Source of the DNA: Pomphorhynchus laevis
Lineage: Eukaryota > Acanthocephala > Palaeacanthocephala > Echinorhynchida > Pomphorhynchidae
Reading direction: 5' to 3'
DNA: 64,000 bases
Assembly (NCBI GenBank): GCA_012934845.2
Contig: WNNJ02001415.1
Coordinates: forward strand, 248,001-312,000
Positions 32,575 through 43,978 of the stretch are shown here, one piece after another (positions within the stretch are counted from its first letter, which is position 1; every line of letters begins with the position of its first letter). Below the pieces are notes generated by a model. It was not told the DNA's origin. It did no database searches and saw only the letters and a list, made by a program, of their open reading frames with translations. Made by a program: the position numbers and the translations under genes.

Positions 32575-33159
32575 ATGCCGTCTAAACGTATACCATTCGG
32601 ATGGAGAGACTACGCACCAATGAATAATATTATTGAAGGAACACCATTTCTTCCATTTAAGGTGCCTTTAACCTTTGCCTCTGTTCCTATTGATTGTCGA
32701 TTTAATTTTAACGATCTTTACCGGAAAGCTGAAACAATTGGATTAATTGACAATAAACGAATTGGCTTAATAGTAGATTTAACATTTACAACAAGATATT
32801 ATAACTTCAAGAAGGAAGTAATTGATAAAAATATCGAATATGCAAAGATACCAATGTCTGGTGGAAATTCGGCTCCGAGTGAATCTGACTTTAAAATATT
32901 TGCCAGAATTGTCGACAGATTTCTGCTCAAAAATCCAAATGGAACTATCGGAGTACATTGTACACATGGTTTAAACAGAACAGGATATATGATTTGTAGA
33001 TACATGATGGAAAAATGGGCAATTTCTGCTGATGATGCAATTGGCAGATTTGAAAGTGGTCGCGGATATAAAATTACCCGCGAACATTTGGTCGCAGCGT
33101 TACGATTAATTGAACGTCGTCAAATGCAAGAAAGAAGTTTTAGTTATAGTTTTGATTAA
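32575..33159 (+). CDS. DUSP11/PIR1-like RNA 5'-phosphatase
   Basis: An intact, intronless 194-residue ORF. I start it at the ATG at 32,575 because the upstream in-frame start is TTG and MPSKRIPFGWRDY aligns with the family start. Conserved blocks: RIPFGW (5-10), GTPFLPFKVPL (22-32), IGLIVDLTFTTRYY (63-76), and the cysteine-phosphatase loop HCTHGLNRTGY with Cys129 and Arg135, then SADDAIGRF. PIR1/DUSP11 enzymes remove gamma and beta phosphates from RNA 5' ends and act on triphosphorylated noncoding or viral RNA; the N-terminal and loop sequences match this group better than ordinary dual-specificity phosphatases. The length is short and there is no C-terminal extension. The open frame and intact catalytic residues suggest function, but the lack of introns leaves a retrocopy possible. 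Confidence 0.88.
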   Translation: MPSKRIPFGWRDYAPMNNIIEGTPFLPFKVPLTFASVPIDCRFNFNDLYRKAETIGLIDNKRIGLIVDLTFTTRYYNFKKEVIDKNIEYAKIPMSGGNSAPSESDFKIFARIVDRFLLKNPNGTIGVHCTHGLNRTGYMICRYMMEKWAISADDAIGRFESGRGYKITREHLVAALRLIERRQMQERSFSYSFD

Positions 33160-33179
33160 TTATCAATTAAATTAATTAA

Positions 33180-33680
33180 ATGAGCGAATCTGTTGTCAGT
33201 TGCAAGAGAAATGTATTAAAAAAAACATTTTTTATTAAATACTCTAAAGATAACAATTGTTTGTTAAAATTATTTTTTATTTAATATAAATCATTTATAA
33301 ATCTAATCGAATACAATTAATGATCAATACAAATATGAACTACAGCTTTTATTATATAAAAACTAATTTCTTTGAGAACTTATTTACATTATATTTTGTT
33401 CATAAATGTTTATAATTTTGTTAAAACTTTTTATTTATTATTCTTGATTACTTCCGGAGATGATCGTTTTAGTTTGCTAACAGACTGATTCTTTAAATTG
33501 TAATACTATTAGTCTTTAAAGAATATTTATAATAATGATGTAAGGTATACTATATTTATAACATAACTTTGATAGAGCTAAAAATTCATCACTAGGCAAT
33601 AGTTGTTAAGTACAGAAACCGTCCTAACGATTTCTATTAGATAGGCAGCTTAAATACATTCTGTTGTACGTGGGTAATAT
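33180..33680. other. 3' flank of the DUSP11-like gene
   Basis: AT-rich, no ORF. It is shared with the left arm, with high identity to the reverse complement of 11,090-11,600. AATAAA-like signals occur but none is decisive. Confidence 0.5.
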
Positions 33681-34024
33681 CGAAGCATTTATTATATTAT
33701 ATTATTTTAATCAATTTTCAAATATGACGTGCAGATAACCCGAAGAGCTAAATGATGTTCTCTGCAATATTGACGGTTGTTTAGTTTTACACTTTAAGCC
33801 GGAAAGTTCATCACTTTTGACTAAGTGCTAAATGTATAAAAAATGTCATATAAATTTGAAAGTATATTAACAGCGTATAGTAAAAATATAAAAATTGTAA
33901 AACTAATAATAAGGGTTTTCTTAAAAATCCAAAAGGTTAAATGATACATACAAAACAGAAGGGTCAATAGTCAATAACAACAAAAAAATTTTGTATTTAA
34001 CCATGGTAGTCTTCTGGATACATC

Positions 34025-34100
34025 TTCTTACGACCACAGGTCCATGAAGATCTGAGCCCACCAACCAATCCAACACGCCGCCTTTCGACTGAACACATAA
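34025..34100 (-). mobile_element. Short LINE family A 3'-end fragment
   Basis: The minus strand reads CAGTCGAAAGGCGGCGTGTT... and GGGCTCAGATCTTCATGGA, matching the 3' UTR of copies 2, 3 and 7. It lies head-on against copy 6, which is on the other strand. Confidence 0.6.
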
Positions 34101-35560
34101 TTTCATCTCCTCAGCCAATTTCTACCTGGATGGATTTCATGGGTAGGCAGATTACAGATATCCTCAACTCCTGGGTTCGCTTCCGGGAACATCCAAATCC
34201 CACTCGCCACTTTCCTCTGGAGTCTGCCAGCTTTTGACGAACAATCAGAGAAGAGAGGTTCCCATAACTATGCTTGTAGACTCACCATCCGATATAGCCG
34301 GCAGTAACATTAGCCTTCGTTTATTTTTATCCAAGAAGAAACCGGTTACATGTCCAAAAGATCTGCGACATATTTCAATCCAAAATTCCTTTATCTCCAT
34401 TTACGAAAAAACGCTTGCGTGTAAAATCCGTTTAAGTAGGCGAAATTTTATCTCACCAAGTTTTCATGGATTGGTAAAAGGTCGCTTGGTCCATTCGGCA
34501 ATAGGTAAAGTGTACCAGTTTTGTCAAGATTACTGCCATCAGCTTGATGTAGCCGTCTTTTGACGTTACTGATGCATTTGACCGCATCTCTATTCCCTTT
34601 GCTATCTCCTATCTAATGTCCCTCGTGCTGCCTGCGAGAATTGTTAACAGGGTGGAGACGTTGTTGTATACCAAGAAATTTTTTTACGATGATGACCCTG
34701 ATTAAGGTACAAGGATAACCTTGTACCCCAAGGATTTCCTATTTCTGCAATCTTATTTCTTGCTGCATCCGTTGTTCTGTTTAAATCTTTTCAACTTGAT
34801 CAACATCTAGTGGTATATGCTGATCCCTGTATACAGAACGCAGGTGCAAGGATGCAGTCTCGGACATCAGTTGCTTTTTTTAAGATTAAAAGACGTACTA
34901 GCCAATTCCAATCTTTTACTAAACTCATCTAAATCGCAGATGATTATCTTTCAGTTCATTTATTTTATAAAAATTAAGCCTTTGACAATTGCATTCTGTT
35001 TCTATAATGTTTCTAATATTATCGTTACATATAGATTTTATTATATTACAATAACTGTCTATTATACAACTCAACCTATCATAGTCTTCAATTAATTTTT
35101 GATTTATTGAACAAATGATATTTTTAGAAAAGCGCCACTGTCACAAAGCAAAAGCCAAAAATATTAGCAACCTCGCTCTCTCAACCATTTTGAACAATCA
35201 ACCACTTTCAGTCTTATTAATTCGTGCAAGATACTTGGGGTTTACCGTTACGGTAAACTGAATTAGTGTCCTGAAGAGAGCTATCTGAAACGGATCATGC
35301 ATCTATCATTATGTGGGAGCGCTGAGGTTCGCCTTTGGTGCATCTATGCAATCTCGGAATTAGTCGTCTTTTTAAGAGTATGTCCCACAGAGAAAGGACC
35401 ATGATTTCTTTAGTTCCTCATACCGAGACTACCGTCCATCGTGCGCTTATTTTGGGCTCTAAGGTGTATGGCAGACCCTAAATGGCTGCTTAGTAAAGCG
35501 TCGCATTGGTGTTTACTGGTGGGGCCTGATCCTTTCGCAATGATTGGAATACGACTTTAA
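34100..35560 (+). mobile_element. LINE family A, copy 6 (5'-truncated ORF2)
   Basis: Collinear with copy 3 from ~53,330: ITDILNSWVRF, TNNQRREVPITMLV (34,234), SIQNSFISIYEKTLACKIRL, PSFHGLVKGRLVHSAIGKV, then palm remnants up to the LNSSKSQMI region (34,900-34,950). After an inserted Naiad fragment it resumes with the C-terminal region and 3' UTR. The FTVTVN hairpin is at ~35,246-35,264 with changed base pairs. Frames are broken in many places. Confidence 0.85.
34955..35130 (-). mobile_element. Naiad-type PLE fragment inside a LINE
   Basis: Matches 44,935-45,305 of the main Naiad element (TTGCATTCTGTTTC, ACAATAACTGTCTATTATAC, TTTTTGATTTATTGAACA) with an internal deletion of about 200 bp. LINE copy 6 sequence is continuous on both sides (…AAATCGCAGATGATT | GCGCCACTG…). 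Confidence 0.8.
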
Positions 35561-35569
35561 AGTTAAAGG

Positions 35570-36190
35570 TTTTGTATTTTTACTCTATGTTATCATTTTT
35601 TTGAAAAAATCTTTATTAAAATACAATACACTTTTTTATAATGAAGGTTGTTTATATATAAAATATTACGTAAAAGTCACTATATGCTACCAATACATTG
35701 GCTCTTCCAGTTGTATAGATGGGTTTAAGATCCAACCACATACGATAAAAACAATTATTCCCCGATAGATCTATTTGTAATATATTCACAACATTAAAGA
35801 GTTGATTCTTATACTTAATCCATTAAAGGAAAATTTTAAAATACATCGTTTATTATATATTATATAATATATGATGTATTTTAATTATATTATTCTATTA
35901 TATTATCTATTATCTATCTATACACGATTTGTTTTACTGTCATGCTGTCATACTTCGTTATCTTGATAGAATGAATTCTTTTTTTAACAAACAATCCGTT
36001 CTCGATTCAAAAGTAAAAATAACCCAAAGAGAAAAACAAAGAACATAAACAGATTAGTCACGAACAGTTTTTTTACAACGAATCGGTATCTTAATTGTAT
36101 TTCCAAACTTGTCCACCTTTTTAGACTTGTTCTAGTAAGTTCTGAATAATCATTTGTTGATCCAGTGTCAATTTTTCTATATGCTTTTTG
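35570..36190. other. AT-rich spacer
   Basis: A palindrome-rich TATA stretch at ~35,850-35,920. Otherwise I see no gene or recognised element. Confidence 0.5.
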
Positions 36191-36199
36191 AAAAAAAAA

Positions 36200-37920
36200 C
36201 GATTTATTTTAACGTGGCAAATGCGTGCCAGCGCACGCTTACATGACCACAACAAAACAAGACTGTGAATCAGGTGTCGAGAAGGTGTGAACGGAGGAGG
36301 TGTTTGAATATGATAAAGGAGGGGGCGCGGCGGACGTCGAGAGGGAGTTGATTCCAGGCGAGTGAGGCGGCGACGAGGAAGGATCGGAGACCGTAGTTGT
36401 TGGAGTAATTAGGAACGTGGAGTAAGAGGGTATGACAGGAACGAAGCGATAGCGAGGTGGGGCGAGTATTGTCTAAGAAAGAAAGGTTGATGAACGATGG
36501 GGAGCCGACAGCGATGAGGCGAAGGTAACGAGAAGAAGGCGGAGTTTGATGCGGATGTGGATGGTGGGCCAGGAGAGTTGGGCAAAATATGTGGATGTGT
36601 GGTCGAAGCGACGGAGACGAAAGAGCACTCGAACGGCGGTGTTGATTATTCGTTGTAGGGGTAGGATGATGGATTTTGGAGAATTGGCAAAAAGGCTAAG
36701 GCAGTAATCGATTTTAAGGAAAAGAAGCGATGAAAGAAGAGACATACAAGAACGGAAGTCGATAAGGGGGCGGATACGGTGGATATCACGGAGAATTAAG
36801 TTAGATGAGCGGACCTTGTTACGGACGAAGGGTTTAAGGGAAAGGTGATCATCGAAATGGAAGCCTAAGAAAGTGAGATTGTGGACTATGGGGATGATTG
36901 ATGAGGCAAAATATACAGTGGGAGGAGATATGTTTGGTTTACGGGGGAGGATCCACATTATTTTGGACTTTTCGGGGTTTAGAACGAGATGGAGATTGGA
37001 GAGACGTTTGTAGATAGAAGAAATACAGTTGGAGGCAAAAAAGCCGATATCGTGTATGCGATGTGCGGGTGCATGAACATAGATTAGAATGTCATCGGCG
37101 TATTGCATGACCTTAAAGGAGTAAGGTTAGATAAACGGAGATAGATCGCCAAGCAGAAGAGAGAAAAGCAGGGGACCTAGGACTGAACCTTGTGAGACCC
37201 CGCAAAAAATAGGGATGGGAGGGGAGGATGATGAATTGGAACAGACGCGAAAGGAATGGTCGGATAGATATGAGGCGAACCATGCTACGGAGAAGGAAGA
37301 AAAGCCGTAATCATAACGAAGGCGAGAAAGGAGGACGGAGTGGTCGACAATGTCGAATGCGAAGGAGAGGTCGAGGGAGATGAGAACACTATATAGAGCC
37401 TTGTCTCGAGAAATGAGTAAGTCGTTGTACACTTTTATGCATGCGATTTCTGTCGAGTGATTAGAGCGGAAAGCGGATTGGAAAGGAGGGTACAGATTGG
37501 ATGATGAGAGATAAGCGTTGATTTGTATTAAGATGAGGCGTTCTAAGAGCTTTGAAAGAGTAGGGAGTAGTGAAATGGGGCGATAGCTAGAAGGAAGGGA
37601 GGGGTTGAGCGATTGTTTCTTAAGGAGGGGACGAACGATTGCGGATTTCCAGTGTGAAGGGAAGATACGACTGCGGATGGACGAGTTAAACAAGGTTGTG
37701 AGAAATGGGGATATCGATGAGCATATATATTTTAATATGTGAGTAGGCAGGGGATCGGCAGGTGAGGTTTTGTTGGGCAAGGACATGAGGACAGATGATA
37801 CTTCTGTAGGTGATACAGGGAGAAGATGAAAGAGTTCCGGAAGGATGAGATTATACTGGGCAGAATGGGATAGGATGGAGACCGGGGTGTGAGAGAGCAA
37901 CGTGGATACTTTAGTCTGGA
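36200..37920 (-). mobile_element. L2/CR1-like LINE, copy b (ORF2)
   Basis: The best-preserved copy of this family. RT 37,127-37,900 contains LPNKTSPADPLPTHIL, SYRPISLLPTLSKLLERL, FQSAFRSNHSTEIA, SLDLSFAFDIVDHSVLLSRL (motif A) and GVSQGSVLGPLLFSLLLGDL (motif B). The next frame 36,473-37,108 starts MQYADDILIYVH (catalytic YADD) and ends in the C-terminal domain. The 3' end, near 36,200-36,230, has the GTGGCAAATGCG...CTTACATG signature. It is 5'-truncated at ~37,920, where LINE B begins, and two main frame changes are visible. Confidence 0.9.
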
Positions 37921-37924
37921 GATA

Positions 37925-40090
37925 CAGCTAATGTTTGGGGAATATTTTTTAGAAATTAATATTGAGGTTAACATAAATAGTACTGGAGATAGAGGTGATC
38001 CCTTTGTACTCATTTTGTCATATAGGAAAACTTCTTTTCACTATCGTCTTGATAAAAATACCGTTTTGTCATCAACACATTATAAACGCGGCTGATTAAG
38101 TAGCAGGGGAAATTGAAAATCGTTAAGGTATCAATAATACTGTCAATTGAGATGTTATCGAATGCAGCTTTAAAATCAATTGCGATCAACAATCTTAAAA
38201 AGTTCTGACAATTAATCATTGAGCTATAAATGTTCGCGGTGGCAGTTTGTACAGATTTACCTTCGGTGAACCCATGAATACATTTGGGGATAATATCATA
38301 TTTTTTTGGTTAATAATCGTATTTTAGCTGTCAATGCTCTTTCGTATATTGATATTAGTGCATTTTGAATGGCAATCGGTCTGAGCTGTGAGGGTTCTTT
38401 AATTGACTTCCGTTGGTTTTTTGCTAGCAAAATTCCTTTTGCTGTATTAATGGATTCCCATTCTTCGGCAAGACTATTTAACATTATGCTAGCCGTTTTT
38501 TCTCTTGAGATACTGTTCACTGCACTTGCCACTTTTGGACAGACTGAAAAACCATTGTCAGATCATTTATTTCCTCGGACCCATACTGATAATGTGTCTA
38601 ACATGCATAAATCTACTTTACCACGTATCAACTGTCTAAATGTAACTATGGGTGCTTTACATAGAGCTTTTTTCGAATGGTAGTTGATAATATTCGTCAT
38701 AACATTCTCATATGAACTTTTAGCAATCCATTTCTTGACTGCCGATTTCCAATGTGTGGTTCTATTTGCTTTGATTGTTTTCCATTAATTGTTACAATTT
38801 GGTTGACACCGTCGAATGTGTTTCGTATCCTTTTCTAATTGTCACTTGGCATCGTGCTCTCTAGTAAATATTTGACCAAGATTCTTGAAACATATCTGAA
38901 TTTTCCGGCAAAATAAAATGTTTTGCTGTTTTGAGTGTCCTTGTACTATCAAATTGACGATAAATTTGTAAACATTTGACAAATGTTTGCAATCCCCTGT
39001 CAATTTCTTGTAGCGTATTTTGTTTTTGAAATTTAAGTAACAATTTGAAAGCAGCTATATTTAAATATGAGAAAATAAAAGGATCATTCAGCTGAGTTTT
39101 CGTACCGATCCTCCAAGTTAGACTATCGTGACCAGACACACAGTTCATACCTTGTTGATCCAATAGCGTTAGAACATAATGATGTCCGGACCTATGAATC
39201 ACCGCATCTAAAAACGAATCTATATCCCGTGTCAGCCAATGAAAGGTTGGGGAAGGTGTGCAGGCAACTATCATATATTCCCACTTATTTGCAATTGATT
39301 TAATCCAATGGCCAGTTGGATCATTACATCTCCAAACAAGCAGTCTACGCCCGATTCAATAATTGTGTGTATAAAATCCTTTGTGTATTTTAAATGTACA
39401 TGTTTTGGCGAAATATAGATATTTGCCAACTTCAAGAACATGTTATTTATTCTTATCTTGAATATATTAATTGAACAAATTTCATTACTTGAACTAAAAA
39501 TCAGTATTGCGTGCCATGATGTATGTATTACTGTGGTAACACCACCTGAGTTAGTTGAAATTGGGGGTGAACAAAAAACGTCATATTCTGGAGCAATTTG
39601 GCATTTCTGACGAAAATCACTGTGACCTTTTGTTTCTTGTAAAAAATAAATAATTTGAGGATCCATTTCCCGGAATAGAAATTAAGCACATTTTAATCAT
39701 CCACAGTTCTACTGTTTTATTATCATAGATTGAAAACCTGTCATTTAATCTTAAGTTTTCCTCCAGGTTCCTCCATACCTGAAGTTTCACCTGTGAGATC
39801 TTTCATGTGAATATCGGAAGAATCACTTATAACTGGGGATGGATTGTTGACTGTATCTGTATTGCTTATACTGTATTCCCCCTCTTTGCGATGGATCTTC
39901 AAAATTGAAAGGCGTTTCCGTTTCTTGGTGGCCAACTGTCTTTTAAGCGACGCTTTCTGGTAGATGGGTTGTGTTGTGCTTTCTGTACCACTTTAACAGA
40001 TACGTCATCAACATTAACTATCGAATTTATTTTCTGATTTATACTTTCTCCGGATATGCTATCTGACAAGTTTTGTAATAGCATTCCTAT
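37925..40090 (-). mobile_element. LINE family B (relative of family A), 3'-truncated
   Basis: Order on the minus strand: ORF1 C-terminal scraps 40,084-39,741 (TRKRRLKDSWPPRN); endonuclease 39,666-38,861 (IIYFLQETKGHSDFRQ, KLANIYISPKHVH, CLFGDV for GDFN, SGHDSLTW); RT 38,532-38,296 (LRPIAIQNALISIYERALTA); and 38,219-37,940 (LIAIDFKAAFDNISIDSI, motif A, then STKGSPLSPVLF, motif B). The wording of the RT blocks resembles family A, but the sequence is distinct. It stops before YADD, where LINE copy b begins. Confidence 0.8.
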
Positions 40091-40129
40091 TTTCTTCTCG
40101 AAATTATTTAGCTCGTCTGTAATTCTTTT

Positions 40130-40245
40130 ATTAATAATTTTTTATTATTAATAAAATAATTAATAATAAACTTAATTAATTAATAATTAATTAATAATAT
40201 TAATTATTAATTAATTAATAATTAATTAATTAACTTTCTCCGTAT
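40130..40245. repeat. TTAATTAA-rich palindromic low-complexity repeat
   Basis: A run built of TTAATTAATAATTAATT units, largely self-complementary, about 110 bp long. It separates LINE B from the next retroelement. Confidence 0.85.
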
Positions 40246-40439
40246 TTGTGATGCTTTTATTATTTTCTATTTTTTCTGCAGTGAACCAGCCAATTAAGCC
40301 ACGCTTTTATGTGCTGTTGAAACATTTTTTGTTTGCTTTTTTTATGTTGAACAATTTATTAAAACTAAACATATTAACTTAGGTTCCCGCAAATGGGCCT
40401 CAAATTGAAATTTACGATCCCAGACTGGGCAATATAATA

Positions 40440-41690
40440 GAAAAAAGTTTCTCAATGTGAAACAGTAGTTAACTCTGCCATCCGAATAGTCGCAGAGATC
40501 GTTCTTTGTGCGCTAAAGCATAATCGCCTTCGTATGTCAGAAATGCAGTTTGCGTACGATTGTTTGCTTTTGATGGCAATATATCGTGCAGCTTTTCTTA
40601 ATAAGAGATCCAATTCTCTCCCAATTCCAGCAGCAGTCGAAACAATGGCTGGTATGAAAATCCCATCCTCCACCAGTGAAACACGCTCGCCATATTTAGC
40701 CATCTTGCGATTTGAATGATAGTCGAATGTGGAACTGACAGTTTGGTGAGCATAGGATGGAGCTAAATGGTTGAATACGCAAATGTCGACATAAGACCGC
40801 TCCATCCTACCCTCTGAAAAATTCATACACACAATGTCCATTCTCGCATATCTATCCCTCGTTATAATGCTAGATGCAAACACTATACCCTCATCTACTG
40901 GTCGTAATTCCACTTCCCGATCCATGCGATCATGCGCCTCACTTAGTATCGAGCCGATCGTGTCGCGTATGGCGTTGTGTCTGATAATTGTTCCGCCGCC
41001 GACTCTACAAGAGAGTACATGTCTTAAGTTAAACACTTCTGAACATCGACAAATTCCCTTACTTTTAATTGGTATATTGTATCTTATCGCAAGTGCATCC
41101 AAAAACTGTTGCTTTTGTAAATAAAATCCAGACGGTTTTGAAGGAATAGATGTCAACCAAATTGAGGCATTCTTCTGTGCAGCATGCTGTATACTTCGAG
41201 CCATTTCTTCACTTGCATTTTCCAAAATTTGTTTCTTAAGTTGCTCGTATATATTCCGATTATTTTTCCGGTAACCATCACAAAGATCCTTTAGTATTTC
41301 CCCAATTTCAGAACTGTTACTATGAATAACGTTTGCATTCGCTATTAGATGTGATTGTTTAAAAACCTCTTCTGCGTTGGCTGATGGATCTATTATGCCT
41401 AAACCTTAATCTCTGGCGGGTAGTTTAATAATATCTCGAAGCTCTAACGTTAACACTCCCAATCCCATAATGCTCGGTATCAACTTCAGGAAAATATCAT
41501 CAACTAAGCCTCTGAACCATGATGAACTTACTTTTGTAGTGCGCACCAGATGTGTCCGTTGAAACTGAATCGTTCGTGTTAGCAATATATAAGCAGCATA
41601 TGGATCCAAGTCTGCTAAATCACAAAGATGCTGTATCTGTACTCGCCAGGAGTTAATTGAACACATGACTTGACACTCACGATATGCATC
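40440..41690 (-). mobile_element. Non-LTR tail with zinc finger and restriction-like endonuclease
   Basis: The minus strand encodes DPYAAYILLTRTIQFQRTHL and KLIPSIMGLGVLTLELRDII (41,406-41,666), then, after an in-frame stop, GLGIIDPSANAEEVFKQS. ORF 41,225-40,452 (257 aa) has CRCSEVFNLRHVLSC (CCHC-like finger, residues ~59-73), GGGTIIRHNAIRDT, RDRYARMDIV and YVDICVFN. A finger followed by RHN...E...R-D-I-V...D is the layout of restriction-like endonuclease (PD-(D/E)XK) tails in R2-type and related elements. The RT upstream of ~41,690 is gone. Clade assignment is tentative. Confidence 0.65.
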
Positions 41691-41699
41691 ATATCCGAT

Positions 41700-41727
41700 A
41701 AATCCTCCCGAGACCTTGGGAGGATTT
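41700..41727. repeat. Perfect 10-bp hairpin
   Basis: AAATCCTCCC pairs with GGGAGGATTT around an 8-nt loop. It lies exactly between the end of the RLE-type element and the AT-rich 3' tail of LINE copy c. It is not followed by a T-run in either direction, so I do not call it a terminator. Confidence 0.8.
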
Positions 41728-41794
41728 ATATTATCATTAATAATATTTATTATTTATTATAATATTGTTATTTATTAATAATAATACAAATTTA

Positions 41795-42870
41795 TTTAAT
41801 GTGGCAAATGCGTAATAGCTGTACACTTACAAGTCCACAAACAAAAATGAGAAAGTCAAGCAGATAAATTGTTAAAATGGGATCGGATTTGTCGTTTGAA
41901 GCACGGCAAGGAAGTTGATTGGCGTATATGAATGGGCAGATGGTTCCACGATAGAGGAGCAGCCACAATGAAGGAGCGGAGTCCAAAGGAGGTAGAGTTG
42001 TTTGGGACATGTAAAAGAAGGGAATTACAGAAACGCAAAGAACAGTAAACAGGACGAGAATTATCAATAAAAGGAAGATTGAGAAATGAAGGGGTATGAA
42101 AAGTTACAAGGCGGAAAGCAACGATAAGAAGACGAATTTGAACACGACAATAAATTGTAGGCAAATCGAGAGAAGCAAGATGGTAGGATGTATGATCAAA
42201 ACGACGAAGACGGAGGAGAATTCGGACGGCTGCGTTGACGATGCGTTGTAGGGAAATAAGAGTGGATTTAGGTGAGTTGGAAAATAGACTAAGACAATAA
42301 TTGAGTCTAGAAAAAAGCAGAGATGATATGAGAGTCATACAAGAAGGGAAATCGATCAATCTACGAACTTGACGGAGGTTGCGGAGTATCAAGGTAGATG
42401 AGCGTACTTTATCTCTAACGAAAGGTTTAAGTGAAAGTCGGTTGTCAAAATGGAAGCCTAGGAAAACGAGATTATCAACGATAGGAAGAATTGTAGAATT
42501 TAAGGATACGGAGGGAGGTTTGAAGCCGAGGCGTCGAGGTAGGATCCACATAATTTTGGATTTATCAGGATTCAGAGAAAGGCGAAGGGAAGAAAGATGA
42601 TTGGAAATTGAGACAAGACAGTCCGAAGCGGAGACACTAAGATCGTGAATACGATAAACAGGTGCATGAGCATAGATGAGAAATGTCATCAGCATATTGC
42701 ATAAAATGGAAGTTAAATTTATGAGAAATCGAAGACAAATCACCAAGAAGAAGAGAGAAAAGTATAGGGCCTAATACGGAGCCTTGTGGAACACCGGACG
42801 GAATGAACAAAGGATGGGAGAGAGAAGAGTTAGAATATACGCGAAATGTACGGTTTGATAGATATGAAGA
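41795..42870 (-). mobile_element. L2/CR1-like LINE, copy c, 3' half
   Basis: The minus strand resumes the RT right after the Naiad insertion: SSYLSNRTFRVYSNSS, GVPQGSVLGPILFSLLLGDL and MQYADD in one frame (42,868-42,690), then 42,746-41,856 through the C-terminal region (HTSYHLASLDLPTIYCRVQI, AAPLSWNHLPIHIRQS). The 3' end is at ~41,795-41,840 with the GTGGCAAATGCG signature. It pairs with 46,705-49,260 as one element. Confidence 0.9.
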
Positions 42871-43040
42871 AATTAAATCAGCTAACTGAGTCTACGTATT
42901 GTTATATAATTATAAAATAAACAAAACATAATAATGCTAAATTAAAATTTAATAATTAAATAATAAAATTAATAATTGTTTTTAGATTTTCCATAATTTA
43001 AATCAAGTTAAAAAAAATAAAAAAAATAAAAAAATAAAAA

Positions 43041-43071
<31 letters not shown>

Positions 43072-43177
43072 AAAATTAAAATAAACGTCATTTTTATGAA
43101 TTGACTAATAAATAACAGACGTTGTATCAGAATAAGAATTAGAGGTCATCAGGAGGAACTGCTATGCTATCAGGTTT
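42871..43177 (-). repeat. Naiad 3' pseudo-LTR
   Basis: A direct repeat of 46,426-46,704, from AATTAAATCAGCTAACTGAG to CTATCAGGTTT. The main difference is an expanded AAAAATAAAA tract here. Penelope-like elements often carry such pseudo-LTRs from tandem or partial-tandem insertion. Confidence 0.9.
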
Positions 43178-43281
43178 CGGCCCTAACTCCTCTACCCAAC
43201 ATAGCAGCGGGGCCAAATACATGCTAATGATGTATTTCCTCTGAAATAACTATCTAGTATCTTATTCTAATGCAAAGTATA

Positions 43282-43932
43282 TTATTTATTATCCATCCAT
43301 AAAAATTTGCCACTTAAGAGTTTAAATTTATTCTTTATATTATTGTGTTGATTTATATATTTTACAATTTTCTGCTTGATGTTAGTTTTATAGTAACCTA
43401 GTTTAAAATATGTATCTATTAAATTATTTAAATGATTTTGAAGAAAGCCAATATCATTACATATTGTTGCAATTCTTAAAATTTCATTATTTAATGTATT
43501 ATATTTTATATTATATGGTATGCATGAATGCTCATGCAAAAATATGTTTCTTGTAAATTTAAATATGTCATCTTTACGATATAAATTAATAGTAGTTTTA
43601 GTTAATGTTAATTTAATGTTCATATCTAGATATACACCTTCTTTATCATTAATATTGGTTTTGTTAAGAATAAGGCTTTCTGGATAAATGTGCTCACTAA
43701 TTGAATAAAAATTATTAGAATTAAATACACATATATCATCAATGTATCGAAACATATATTTCATATATTTATATTGTTTAGATTTAGTTTTTACACAGTT
43801 ATGAACAAATTCATATTCTATAAAGCTTAAAAACAAGTCAGCTATAATTGGGCTACTATTACCACCCATTGGAACACCTTTTACTTGTCTAAATATAGAT
43901 GTCCCTACTTTTAAATAATTTTGATTTATCAA
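43282..43932 (-). pseudogene. Naiad RT, C-terminal part
   Basis: A 216-codon open frame carrying RQVKGVPMGGNSSPIIADL (motif B, residues ~16-33), FRYIDDICVF (catalytic YIDD at residues 63-66), YLDMNIKLTLTKTTINLYRK and the family tail KFKLLSGKFLWMDNK. It joins the preceding RT frame with a one-frame change near 43,960. The first in-frame ATG is internal to the domain, so this is not an independent gene. Confidence 0.85.
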
Positions 43933-43978
43933 AATATTTAAGGATTCTATTAATTCAATTTTATCCGTATATTTATAT

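Larger units (their letters stand above)
31990..33675. repeat. Right arm of inverted duplication
   Basis: Pairs with 11,090-12,620 in reverse orientation, with identity across the gene, its 3' flank and the PLE remnants. It directly abuts sequence (31,590-31,980) that is itself an inverted match to 15,390-15,800. The parental locus therefore probably had these blocks adjacent, and the left copy later gained LINE copy 1 and the R repeats between them. Confidence 0.9.

Noticed and set aside
41700-41727. Hairpin as a bacterial terminator
   Set aside because: No T-run and a eukaryotic context; it lies at a retroelement boundary.
42379-42600. Basic plus-strand ORF as a gene
   Set aside because: Mirror of the RT C-terminal region of LINE copy c on the minus strand.
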